Shown: piece by piece, positions 10,140 through 19,258 of the stretch
How positions within the stretch are numbered: position 1 is the stretch's first letter
How the letters are laid out: the number at the start of each line of letters is the position of its first letter
NCBI GenBank assembly: GCA_963575745.1
Contig: CAUYUJ010019623.1
Location: forward strand, 128,473-175,267
Source of the DNA: Prorocentrum cordatum
Lineage: Eukaryota > Sar > Dinophyceae > Prorocentrales > Prorocentraceae
Length of the DNA: 46,795 nucleotides
Direction of reading: 5' to 3'
Position numbers and translations under genes: made by a program
The notes under the pieces: model-generated
What the model saw: the letters and a program-made list of their open reading frames with translations, nothing else
What the model was told of the DNA's origin: nothing
Database searches by the model: none

Positions 10140-10320
10140 AGCTTAGTTGTAGCCAAACTTCAGCCCGCTGTTTGCCCACCTGCAGCCCACTTCTACCAAC
10201 AAAATTGTTAGCCCACTTCTAGCCGATTTTTAGCCCACTGTTTGCCCACTTTTAGCCCATTTCTAGTCCACTTGTAAGCCCACGTTTAGCCCACTTTTAG
10301 TCCATTGTTGGCCCGCGCGC
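10140..10320 (+). repeat. Degenerate 11-bp repeat array (TTTAGCCCACT-like)
   Basis: Successive GCCCA/GTCCA cores between 10195 and 10310 are spaced almost always by 11 bases. The motif reappears at 10545-10610 (TTTTAGCCATT, TTTAGCCCGG). Confidence 0.75.
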
Positions 10321-11256
10321 GCCCGATCTGTCAGTTGCTTGCCCCTGAGGCCCGCCGTGAATGCACAAACTACAACCTGGAATACAGCTGTGGTGGCGAG
10401 ATTACAGAATCAACCGAAAAGCATTAGACACCCTCGGGCGACCAGACATAGGAAAACGTCGACCGGGTTCATGAATTCGCAGGACGAGGATGCGGCGGAG
10501 ATTCGCAGGAGCATACGAGGATGCGGCGAAGATTTACGGGAGCATTTTAGCCATTTTCTAGCACATTTTTAGTAAGTTTTTAACCCACATTTAGCCCGGT
10601 TGTTGGCCGCGTGGTCGGAGACGTCGTGAGGCGAGTGCGATAGCAGCGAGGACGAGGAAGAGATGCGCGGGGGGCAGGAGGGGGAAAACGAGGAGGAGGA
10701 GGACGAGGAGGCAGAATGAGGAGGGAGGAGGAGGAGGAGGAGGAGGCGGGAAACTGCACGCGGCAAGTCGTGGCAATCTAAACGGTCGCAGCCGGGGGCG
10801 CGCGCTGCCTGCAAAAGACGCCAGCACCCGCTGGGGAGTGCGGCGCACACATATAGGGGTGAGGGTGTCAGTGCAACGAAGAGGTGGCCACTTCGAGAAT
10901 ACGCCCCGGATGGCTGGCGACCCTCTTCTTCGCCGCAGGGGCGGCGGGTTTGGGCAGGGCGCCACGGCGCCTCTGGCGGAGACACCAGATCATCGTCTGG
11001 CGGTTTCTGGCCTCTCCCCTGAGCCTGCACACGTCAGGCCAACCCGAGTCCCCCGATCCCGAGTCTTCACATCTCCCACAGCACAGTGGCGCAGAAAGAT
11101 CGGGTCTGGGGCTCTTGGCGTGATTTGCTTCGAGTCTGCATTTTCTTCGCTACATCGGATCTCCGGGGTGGCTGTGGTGGCTGTGGAGCTGGACCTCGTC
11201 GCTTTCTGACTCGGCCAGCCTGCGCGACGGCTAGGCTTGGCAGGCGCCGGCTTGGA
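10321..11256. other. Non-coding stretch with a (GGA)n tract
   Basis: A GGA/GAG tract lies at about 10680-10748. Otherwise only short ORFs without motifs. A minus-strand frame at 11067-11230 is Ser/Thr-rich and weakly exon-like, but I cannot support it. Confidence 0.4.
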
Positions 11257-11368
11257 GGAGGAGGAGGAGGAGGAGGAGGTGGAGGAGGAGGAGGAGGAGG
11301 AGGTGAGAGGAGGAGGAGGAGGAGGAGGAGGAGCAGGAGGAGGAGGAGCAGGAGGAGCAGGAGGAGGC
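11257..11368 (+). repeat. (GGA)n microsatellite
   Basis: GGA units with GGT and GCA interruptions. Confidence 0.95.
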
Positions 11369-11479
11369 GCGGCCCTCCTGCCCGCGCCCTCCTGCCCGGC
11401 CGAGGGGGGCGGGGCCCGCGCGTCCCCGTCCCCCGGTCCCCAGTTTGCGCAGAGGTTGGTGCAATTAACCGCAGCTTGG

Positions 11480-11600
11480 CATCGCTCGGACGTGTGCATT
11501 TTTCCTTCGGCGAGGACCATCGAGGAGCATCCTTGATCATTTAGCGAAAAAACCACGCACGAAACTGAAAAAAACTCAGGGAATGGACGTCCGAGCGATG
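11480..11600 (+). mobile_element. Family E inverted-repeat element, copy 1
   Basis: 121 bp with perfect 14-bp terminal inverted repeats, CATCGCTCGGACGT at the left and ACGTCCGAGCGATG at the right. Internal blocks TTCGGCGAGGACC, CGAGGAGCA, CCACGCACGAAAC and CAGGGAATGGACGT match the copy at 23040-23157. Confidence 0.8.
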
Positions 11601-11687
11601 GCGAGCGCAGAGGGTCTTTAATGCTGCACCGGCGGGGAGTAGAAACTCGTCCCCCCCTCTAAGCTCTCGGCGGGGAGTAGAAACTCG

Positions 11688-11923
11688 TCCCTCCTCCTCC
11701 TCCTCCTCCTCCTCCTCCTCCCCCTCCCTCCTCCTCCTTCCCCTCCGTCCTCCTCCTTCCCCTCCGTCCTCCTCCTCCGTCCTCCTCCTCCTCCCCCTCC
11801 GTCCTCCTCCTCCTCCTCCTCCTCCTCCTCCTCCTCCCCTCCTCCTCCTCCTCCTCCTCCTCCTTCCCCTCCCCCTCCTCCTCCTCCTCCTCCTCCTCCG
11901 ACGACGACGACGACGACGACGAG
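11688..11923 (+). repeat. (TCC)n then (GAC)n microsatellite
   Basis: A 215-base TCC/CCC/TTCC tract ends in eight ACG/GAC units. ORFs across it are poly-Arg, poly-Gly and poly-Glu artefacts. Confidence 0.95.
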
Positions 11924-12055
11924 AATAATTAATTTCCAAGTATTGTCGGGGTCCCAATCCGTCAATAAGCCAGCGGAGCAAATATTCGTTTTCCCATTAT
12001 TGCCCGGGGGTTATTAAGGACCCTCTGGGGATAAGATCGAAAGAGAAAAAGAGCG

Positions 12056-12250
12056 GCATGAACGTAAACTTTCGACGGCCCGCGCGGATTTCTTGCATCT
12101 GCGCCGGGCCCCCCTGGCGGCGCCTCCGGCGCCGCCCCTGGCGCGCTCAGCGCGCAAGGGAGCAGACAGAGGGGAGCCTGTGCCGGAGGCGCCGCCAGGG
12201 GGGGCCCAGCGCGAATCCAAGAAACCCGCGCGGACCTCAAAAAGTTAATG
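12056..12250. mobile_element. Family C foldback element, copy 3 (best preserved)
   Basis: The arms are about 70 bp, imperfect, and GC-rich. Left: AAACTTTCGACGG, CCGCGCGGATTTCTTGCATC, GGGCCCCCCTGGCGGCGCC. Right: GGCGCCGCCAGGGGGGGCCC, CGAATCCAAGAAACCCGCGC, AAAAAGTTAATG. Between them is a smaller repeat, CCTGGCGCGCTCAGCGCGC. Transcribed, it would fold into one long hairpin. Confidence 0.75.
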
Positions 12251-12317
12251 TTTCTGTCGTTATTCCTTCCTAGTCCCCCTGTCTCTGGTTGTCACAAGTG
12301 GGGGTCCAGCTGAGAGG

Positions 12318-12475
12318 AGGTGGTGCAATAGATCTGGGGACACTGTATTGCAAATTTGTTGCGCCAGAGAGTTGTGTTGCGCTGTGCTGCAACTGATACG
12401 TTGCATGCAACAGTCCAGCAATACACTTGCGCCCCGGAAGGTATTGCGCGCCCCGAAGAAATTGCAAGCCCACAA
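12318..12475 (+). repeat. TTGCAA-rich degenerate repeat patch
   Basis: GTATTGCAA, GTTGCGCC, GTTGCATGCAAC, GCAATAC and TATTGCGCGCC recur on both strands within 150 bases. No coding signal. Confidence 0.45.
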
Positions 12476-12730
12476 TTATACAGTCGGCCCGGATTAGTTG
12501 GTCGACCCTGCCAGCTCAAGGGTACCCTTGTGTCTTGTGCCTCGCGACCCACACTTCCTGCATTCCTGTGGCAGTGTGGCTCTCACACTGTCTTGTATCC
12601 TCTCGCGTGTTCTCTCCAATGAAGTCCGATTGTATAATGCACCAAATCCACTGCACCACCCCCTTCAGCTGGACCCCCATGTATTAAGCAGTGGCGAAGC
12701 GTCCTGGCTCGCCTATAGCCCTACCAAACA

Positions 12731-12777
12731 ATGTTCTAAGAACCTTTTGTGGTTTCCACGAAAGGTTCTCAGAACAT
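12731..12777. repeat. Inverted repeat (hairpin)
   Basis: ATGTTCTAAGAACCTTT (12731-12747) pairs with AAAGGTTCTCAGAACAT (12761-12777) with one mismatch around a 13-base loop. A related TGTTCTAAGAACA lies at 12818 and TTCTACGAACATG at 12859. Confidence 0.7.
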
Positions 12778-12898
12778 TTCTGGCGGAGCCTGTCTTGTTT
12801 TATCACGTCGAGCTTATGTTCTAAGAACATGTGTGTTTGTTATTGGAACATTCCTGGGTTCTACGAACATGTCGTGGTAGGACTACAGGAATGCCGGG

Positions 12899-13076
12899 AC
12901 AGTCGGGGCGCTGAAGAAGGATCCCTTTTCGTTGGGGAGGGGCTCGGTGTTCCTTGATTGTTTCAAAGTTTGCCTCGGGTTTTGCTGAGGTTTTCCATGG
13001 GAAATCGAGGTTGAACTTACGGGAAACAGGGGCCTCGTTCCTTATTTAGGGTTCCTTAGGTCAACGCCTCGACTGT
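12899..13076 (+). mobile_element. Family D inverted-repeat element, copy 1
   Basis: 178 bp, beginning ACAGTCGGGGC and ending GCCTCGACTGT, so the ends are 11-bp inverted repeats with one mismatch. It is close to identical in length and most of its sequence to 22380-22558. Target-site duplication is not clear at this copy. Confidence 0.8.
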
Positions 13077-13162
13077 ACGTCAACCAGACCTGTCCGGAGG
13101 TGTTGCAGGTGCCTTTGGCCCAATGCGCCCCCAGGAGTTCCGTGGAGGCGCCCACGGCCTCC

Positions 13163-13303
13163 GGAGCACCCCTCACGAGCCCCACGGGGGGCCTCGAGGG
13201 GCCCCTCCTCCCCCTCCTCCTCCTCCTCGTCGTCCTCCTCCTCCTCCTCCTCCTGCGGAGCACCCCTCACGAGCCCCATAGGGGGGCCTCGAGGGGCTCC
13301 AGG
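13163..13303 (+). repeat. (TCC)n flanked by a ~45-bp direct repeat
   Basis: GGAGCACCCCTCACGAGCCC followed by a G-run and GGGGCCTCGAGGGG occurs at 13163 and again at 13257, with a TCC/CGTC tract (13204-13254) in between. Confidence 0.8.
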
Positions 13304-13529
13304 ATGGAGGGACGAGCTGCTCTGTCAAAAACGAGCGTGTGGCTAGAGACCTCCTCGAACAGTTGGGATCTCGGAATCGACGGCCTCGTCTGGGGATCCC
13401 CCAAAAAGGCCAAATTGCGGGCACCGCGGGCCAGGGGCACCCTTTAGCAACCCCCCGACCCTGGGGAGGCGCCACTGGCACAGGTAGGCGACGAGAGTCG
13501 AAGGAGAAACAGATGCGTAAACATCATTT

Positions 13530-13690
13530 GTTTGAGTTTCGAGCGGTTCTTGCATCGACACTGGGCCCCCCATGCCGCGCCTCAGGCGCCGCCCCTGGCG
13601 CGCCCAGCGCGCCAGGGAGCAGGGCGATGGGGGCCCGTGCCGATCCAGGATATCCGCGCGGAGCATTGGAAGTTTGTGACTATAAGTGCT
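13530..13690. mobile_element. Family C foldback element, copy 4
   Basis: Left GAGTTTCGAGCGGTTCTTGC, core GGCGCCGCCCCTGGCGCGCC and CAGCGCGCCAGGGAG, right TATCCGCGCGGAGCATTGG and AAGTTTGTGAC. The core is the best match to copy 3. Confidence 0.65.
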
Positions 13691-13978
13691 GCCCGCATTC
13701 TCCACAGAGGTCGCGGTGTTCTCGGCTACACGTAGTTGACCTTCGGTGCTGGCTGGCCCACAGCGGTTCCTCTCGCACTGGCTGGCGCGCTTGGATGTGC
13801 CCCCCCCCCCACGCCCCACCCCCGAAGCCGCACACCAAAGTCAACTCTTGCACAGGGTCTCTTCTACGTCTAGCCGATGCCAGAAAAACATCACTAGCCT
13901 GGCGAGGGACCCAACCATATACAGTTGTGGGTACCGTCGCTGTGTGCACCGCACTCGATGGAGTTCCCTATGTGGCCA

Positions 13979-14308
13979 CGTGTGAGTGGTGAGTCAAAAT
14001 GGATGCGGCTTCCGCATGCGAGGGGTGGCATCTGTACCTTCGGTGTAGATCCCTATGGGGCACGAGGCGTGTGATGGGGTGTGCCACAATGGGTGCAGTG
14101 GCCGCATGAGGCCGCGGGCATTTGGGCCTTCGGTGTAGCTCCCTATGGGCCACGAAGCGTGTGAGGGGTGTGCCAAAATGGGTGCCGTGGCCGCGTGCGA
14201 GCGCTGGCATCTGGGCCTTCGGTGCAGCTCCCTACGGGGCCACGAAGCGTGTGAGGGGTGAGCCAAAATGGGTGCGGTGGCCGCGTGTGATCGCCGGCAG
14301 CAGCGGAA
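13979..14308 (+). repeat. 90-bp tandem repeat, four units
   Basis: Unit starts GTGTGAGGGGTG fall at 13979, 14069, 14159 and 14249, exactly 90 bases apart. Each unit continues through CCAAAATGGGTGC, GTGGCCGCGTG, GGCATCTGGGCCTTCGGTG and CCCTATGGGGCCACG. As 90 is a multiple of three, open frames persist on the minus strand (13994-14380) but have no known domain. Two further units lie at 16887-17060. Confidence 0.85.
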
Positions 14309-14500
14309 TCCGTAACTGAACAACGGTGGTGGTAATTCCACACCGGTTTTCGTGACGCAACAACGGTTTTGGAAACTCACAACACTGGCTTCTGGTAACT
14401 CACAACACTGATTTTGGTAACCCGGAACACCCGTATTGGTAACTCATACAACCGGCTTCGGTAACTCAACACCAGTTCTGGTAAATCAATACCGGTTTCG
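14309..14500 (+). repeat. ~22-bp minisatellite, forward orientation
   Basis: Degenerate units of the form TTTTGGTAACTCACAACACC follow the 90-bp array. The same unit in reverse orientation occurs at 16470-16880. Confidence 0.8.
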
Positions 14501-14659
14501 TCGTGTGTTCGTTTTTGCCGTGCCGTGCTTTGCTCCTCCGTTGTGTTTCGTCGTGTTTTCGTCACGCCTTTCTGTGCCGCTTCCATCGTATTTCGTCGTG
14601 TCTCTTCGTGTGTTCGTCGTTTCTGTCTTGTTCTGTGTTCGTTTTCCGCACCGTGCCCC

Positions 14660-15262
14660 ATTTACTTCACAATGCCGTTACGCAAGGCAGGGCGGCTTGC
14701 CGGTGGACCCCCGCTCGCCCGGCCGGTAAAAACTTGGGCTTAACGAAACCCGGACGCATCGAAACTTGCAGTGCACACGAAAACGTCGGAAAGAGTCCTC
14801 CGACGCGGGCGAGCCAAAAATCAAAAGCTCCCTCGGAAAAGTGGTTGCTAAGCAAAATATGACGAACGAGCAACACGCACCCATACCCATAGGGGGGTCG
14901 TTGAGAGGAGGACTGACTATGGGTATGGGTGCGGGTTGTCGGACCCTGGGGAACGCTCCCGTTCGAGCGGGGACCCCCATCCGACAACACGCACCCAGAG
15001 CCCTCTCCGACCCCCTATGGGTATGGGTGTGTTGTTGCTAAGCAAAATAGACCCGTTCGCGCCCCCTTTGCCCAGCAACGCCGTTACGTGAGGCAGCGAG
15101 GCTTGCCGGTCTATTCTGGCTCGCCCGGCCGTAAAGCAATTTGGCCTCCAACAAAACCCGGACGCAACGAAAGCCAGTTACACACGAAAACGTCGTAAGT
15201 GTAGACCTCCGAAGAAAAAACAGACCCGCATTGCGGGCGAGCCTGTTGCTCAGCAAAATTGG
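14660..15262 (+). repeat. Direct repeat pair separated by nested inverted repeats
   Basis: A roughly 200-base block (GCCGTTACGCAAGGCAG, GGCTTGCCGG, GCTCGCCCGGCCG, AAACCCGGACGCA, ACACGAAAACGTCG, GTTGCTAAGCAAAAT) at 14660-14866 is repeated with changes at 15063-15262. Between them CAACACGCACCCATACCCAT (about 14869) is matched in reverse by ATGGGTATGGGTGCGGGTTG (14919) and again by ATGGGTATGGGTGTGTTG (15017), so alternative hairpins are possible. Confidence 0.7.
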
Positions 15263-15614
15263 GGGGGGAGAACAGGACGGGGAGGAAGAGGACGAGGAAC
15301 CAAATGAGGAGCACGAGTTAAAGGAGGAGGAGGATGAGCGAAAAGAAGGGAAGCAGCCAATTTCTGCATGAATTTGTCGTGCAATCCGCAATCCTTTAGA
15401 TTTGATTCCACAGCGTATCGGCTCACGTAGTTTCTCGCGCATACCATTTTTCTAATTTCCATCCTTCTACGCATCCGTCTTTCCTGGGCCGTTGCCTTAG
15501 TGCTACACCTGTACGTCGTTCACGCCATCGTCGTCCTCCTCCCCGTCCTCCTCACGCAGTCGTGAACAAATTGCGCAGGTCAGAAATGCACGCTTCGAAT
15601 CGCAATACCAAGCA

Positions 15615-16055
15615 ATGCTTCGAGCTCGCAACGAGACCGGAGTCAATCTACCTGATCAAACCGATCGGCCGCAGTTGGTAGCCCAAGCCGGGCGTGCGTC
15701 GACCGCGATAAGATCACGATGCCGCTCGGGCACTGCCCGAACCGCTCGCCGCACTGCCGAAGAGCTTGCGAACGCCTCCGGCCCGCAGTCTCCGACAGGC
15801 AGCGTGCAGGCCGAATTGCCGGGCAAAAGGAGGGTGGTAATCAAAATGGAACCCCGGGAAGTCGGAGAAGAATATTTTGATGACAACGCTGCAGTTCCAA
15901 TTCATAGTCGCGCCGCTCACGACAAGCCCACTGCTCTTCATCTATTGAAGGTGTCGAAGACGCGACGATTATCGCCGCAGGAGGATCGTGATTATGACCA
16001 TCTTGATACTTGTGATAATGATTCAATAGTACACAGTAAAAACACAAGCGTGTAG
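15615..16055 (+). CDS. Hypothetical protein, unrecognised
   Basis: The frame starts at a true ATG and gives 146 residues with a mixed composition unlike the low-complexity frames around it. It is Arg/Ala-rich in the first half (RTARRTAEELANASG) and acidic in the second (MEPREVGEEYFDDNAA, PQEDRDYDHLDTCDND), ending SIVHSKNTSV. I see no signal peptide, membrane segment or known motif. Third codon positions are less GC-biased than in the exon candidate at 19259. It is bounded downstream by a G-rich minisatellite and upstream by the 14660-15262 repeat. It may be a chance frame, a fragment of an old mobile element or a single exon. Confidence 0.25.
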   Translation: MLRARNETGVNLPDQTDRPQLVAQAGRASTAIRSRCRSGTARTARRTAEELANASGPQSPTGSVQAELPGKRRVVIKMEPREVGEEYFDDNAAVPIHSRAAHDKPTALHLLKVSKTRRLSPQEDRDYDHLDTCDNDSIVHSKNTSV

Positions 16056-16063
16056 GCAAACAA

Positions 16064-16340
16064 CAAAAGGGGAAGGCGGGGGAAGAATGGAGGGAGGGGT
16101 GGGAGGAGGGAGGGAGTGGGGGAGTAAGGGCGGGATGGAGAGAGGGGACGGAGGGAGGGAGGGATGGAGGAGGGGTGGCGGGGAGGGGGGGATGGACGGA
16201 GGGAGGGAGGGAGGCAGGGATGGACGGTAGGAGGGACGGCGGGCGGGAGGAAGGGGACGGAGGGGAGGGAGGGGAGGGAGGGGAGGGAAGGGCGGGAAGG
16301 GAGGGAGGGGAGGGAAGGAATGGGGGGGGGCTGGCGGACA
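16064..16340 (+). repeat. (GGGA)n purine minisatellite
   Basis: GGGAGG-based units with ACGGAGG and GATGGA interruptions. Strongly purine on the plus strand. Confidence 0.9.
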
Positions 16341-16469
16341 TGGTGGGAATAAGCATGTTTGTCAGCAGACGAGATCAGCACGCTGCCTGCGCAGATGCCG
16401 AAACCGTTGTTCTCGCACGGAACGACGGAGCAAATAACGGCGAGACGAAAACGAAAACATGACGAAACC

Positions 16470-16885
16470 GGTGGGAAGGTACCAAAGGCGGTGTTGTAAG
16501 TTACCTTGGCCAGTGTCGCGAATGACGAAAACCGGTGGTGTGAGTTGCCAAAATTGGTGCTGTGAGTTACTAAAACCGGTGTTGTTAAAACAGGGCTAGG
16601 ATCGGGATACATCGCTCCAGAGCGTTCCGGAGCGCTCTCAGAGCGGTCCGGAACGCTCTGGAGCGGCCGCGGCGCCCAATACATCCTCCAAACCCGCCGA
16701 TTCTCAGAGATTTCGAGTTATCCCGATCCGATTTTGTCCCGATCTTCGCGTCGTTTTAGTTGTGAGTTATTAAAGCCGGTCTTGTGAGTTACGAAAACCG
16801 GTCCTGTGAGTTACCAAAACCAGTGTTGGGTCACGAAAGCCGGTGTCGAGTTACCAAAACCGTCGTTCAGTTACGGATTCCGTTG
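16470..16885 (-). repeat. ~22-bp minisatellite, reverse orientation, in two blocks
   Basis: Units of the form GTGAGTTACCAAAACCGGTG lie at 16470-16590 and 16755-16885, the reverse complement of the units at 14309-14500. The block between them holds the palindrome at 16613. Confidence 0.8.
16613..16665. repeat. 53-base near-perfect palindrome
   Basis: CGCTCCAGAGCGTTCCGGA (16613-16631) is fully complementary to 16647-16665, and the inside (CGCTCT C AGAGCG) continues the stem after one G-G mismatch down to a single-base centre. Related GAGCGTTCCGGAGCGCTC sequence appears near 23405. Confidence 0.85.
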
Positions 16886-16886
16886 T

Positions 16887-17060
16887 CGTTATGCGATCGC
16901 TGGCATTTGGGCTTTTGGTGGGGCTGCCTATGGGGTCACGACGCGTGTGAGGGGTGTGCCAAAATGTGTGCGGTGGTCGCGTGCGAGCGAGGGCATTTGG
17001 GCCTCCGGTGGAGCTCGCTGTGGGGCCACGAACCGTGTGAGGGGTGTGCCAAAGTGAGGT
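16887..17060 (+). repeat. 90-bp tandem repeat, two units
   Basis: Unit starts GTGTGAGGGGTGTGCC at 16945 and 17035 are 90 bases apart, in the same orientation as the array at 13979-14308. Confidence 0.8.
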
Positions 17061-17070
17061 AAGAGTGGGG

Positions 17071-17240
17071 GAGGGGGGGGAGGAGCAGGAGGAGGAGAGG
17101 AGGAGGAGAAGGAGGAGGAGGAGGAGGAGGAGGAGACGCGGGGATCTCTCTCTTCAACACGAAGACCCAACACCACAGGATGGTTGGGAATCGCCATACA
17201 CTCTTGCAGGGTCGGCGCGATTTGTTCGGATCAGTGCCAG

Positions 17241-17276
<36 letters not shown>

Positions 17277-17319
17277 GTGTGGGTGTGTGTGTGTGTCTGT
17301 GTGTGTGTGTCTGTGTGTG

Positions 17320-17355
<36 letters not shown>

Positions 17356-17395
17356 TGTGTGTGTGTGTGTGTGTGTGCATGTGCGTGTGTGACAG
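17071..17395 (+). repeat. (GGA)n and (GT)n microsatellites
   Basis: GGA/GAG tract at 17071-17135 and a long (GT)n/(GTGC)n tract at 17241-17395. Poly-Cys/Val and Thr/His ORFs are artefacts. Confidence 0.95.
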
Positions 17396-17573
17396 ATTCG
17401 CCTGCACGCCCACCTGAGCCCACGCGCGGCCAGCCTCACACACAGGCCGCTCCGCGCCCACCCTTCGCGACACTGTGCCTCGGCCTGGGGGGGGGGAAGG
17501 AGAGGGGGGCGGGGCGAAGGGAGGGAAGAGTCGAGGAGGAGGAGAAGGATCAGGAGGGGCAAAAACACACAGA

Positions 17574-17715
17574 CACGATTAATCGTCGATCCCCAGGAAA
17601 ATATTCGAAAATATGGGAAGTGTGGGGGAAGACAAAAACCCAGAAGATATTGGAAAATATAGGGATTGTTTTACTTGTGTGTATTTATTTGTGTGTTCTG
17701 GGGCCCCTTCAGAGG
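17574..17715 (+). repeat. Family F dispersed repeat, copy 1
   Basis: Blocks AATCGTCGATCCCCAGGAAA, GGGAAGTGTGGGG, GACAAAA, ATTTGTGTGTTCTGGGG and CCCCTTCAGAGG are shared in order with 25548-25751 and 46505-46652. Confidence 0.7.
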
Positions 17716-18595
17716 AACATCGCCGATGCATCCGCGATGCGGCATCCCGCCGGTCGCCAATGCATTGGAGACGCGGTGCGATCTTCAGATCTCGTTTGGC
17801 CCACCTGCTCTGGCCCCACCTGCTCTGGCCTTGTTTGGGGAGGCCTCCAGAGAAGAACGGGTGCGCAGGAGGACTAGGAGAGTGATGAGGGTTGAGGGAC
17901 AAGCACGGCGGAGGACGGGGATGGGAGGGAGCCACCCTGGGTTGCCGTGGAGCTGTCTCGGGGCCGTCGTGTGGCAGTCTGGGCTGCCTTTGGGCAGATC
18001 CCGCACATGCCGGACGCCCCCGCATCTCGCCGAACGACCCTGCATGAATTGTTTGGTTGTCAGGTGTGTGCTCTAACCTTCTCTCTCCATATACACATAG
18101 AGGGAACACACACGTAGATGTACACCTTTTTGCATGATTAAATGTTATGTAAAGTATGTATGTATGTCTGTATGTCTGTATGTATATATAAGTATTCTCT
18201 ACATGAATCACCACACTCGCCGAGTACCTTCCTCATCCTGGCAGTCTGGCTCGAGGACGGATGCTCATATTTTTCACAATCCAGTTCGTCGCAGCTTGCC
18301 ATGGAAGTTCGTTCATCCTGCCAGAGCCGCTGCTTTGTTCTCGCTCGGCCAACACGGTGCAGGTGGCTGCAGGGTGGAGGAGTAAGATGCGGGGACGATG
18401 AGCTGGAGGGGAAGGAACAGCAGCAGCTGGAGGATGTGCTCTCTCGTTGCCAGTCGTTGTGTTCGCTTTCATATTACGCGGGTGGATCCAATATGTAGAT
18501 TTGCTTCGCTTCGCCTTCTCCCGACACCTTCGCGTCTCCCTCACCTCCCCCCTCAGGCCCCGTATCTCCACAAGGTTCATTCGATTGTGTTGCTC

Positions 18596-18596
<1 letters not shown>
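17716..18596. other. Non-coding stretch, no gene seen
   Basis: It contains a tandem CCACCTGCTCTGGCC duplication near 17800-17832 and a (GTAT)n patch near 18155-18190. Short frames on both strands lack motifs. Confidence 0.4.
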
Positions 18597-18646
<50 letters not shown>

Positions 18647-18888
18647 GTATGACTCTTTTGCCCTCTCCCCCTCTCGCTCTCTCCCTCTCTCTATCTCTCT
18701 ACCTCTCTATCTCTCCGGCCTGCCGCGGCCTTTACCTACAACGTGCGTGCACCCGCGGGTCAAACGCCACGATCGCCTCGGGCGCTTGTCCATCAGCACT
18801 TCTGTTCCCGACTCAAAGTGGAGCGCAGCCGTGCGCGGCGCTAGTACCCGCGGCGGCCAGACAGATTCCTGTCCGATTACGTGTGTCC

Positions 18889-18919
<31 letters not shown>

Positions 18920-19050
18920 CCTCTCGCACTGTCTCCTTTTTGTGTCTCTCCCTCTCGCTCTCTCTCTCTCTCTCTTTCTCCCGCTGCCTCCCTCTCTCCC
19001 GCTCTGTCTCTGTCTCTGTGTGTGTCTCTCTCTCTCTCTTGCTCCTCCGC
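18597..19050 (+). repeat. (CT)n pyrimidine tracts
   Basis: (CT)n at 18597-18636, CTCTCC mixed to 18716, and again 18888-19050. They precede the exon candidate and would make a long polypyrimidine stretch upstream of it. Confidence 0.9.
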
Positions 19051-19258
19051 CTCCACACTCTCCTTTCTTATTTGTTATCCTCCCTCCGCCCTACGGGTTT
19101 GCAAGGTATTCCAACTCACCAGAAGGGTCAGTCTTGTTTTGCAGAGGTTTGCGCATCGATTATTTCATCCTGACCTTCATCTTGTCTTACCACTGGTTCC
19201 GTCGCAATGATGTATCATCACACGTCTTGTCGCTTCGGTCTCCTGTTCCCACTCCGAG

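Noticed and set aside
14249-14275. CCATTTTGGCTCA on the minus strand, identical to 13 bases of the dinoflagellate spliced leader
   Set aside because: It lies inside the 90-bp minisatellite, where the other units read CCATTTTGGCAC or CCATTTTGACTC, and the bases on both sides do not fit the leader. Chance variation of the repeat is enough.
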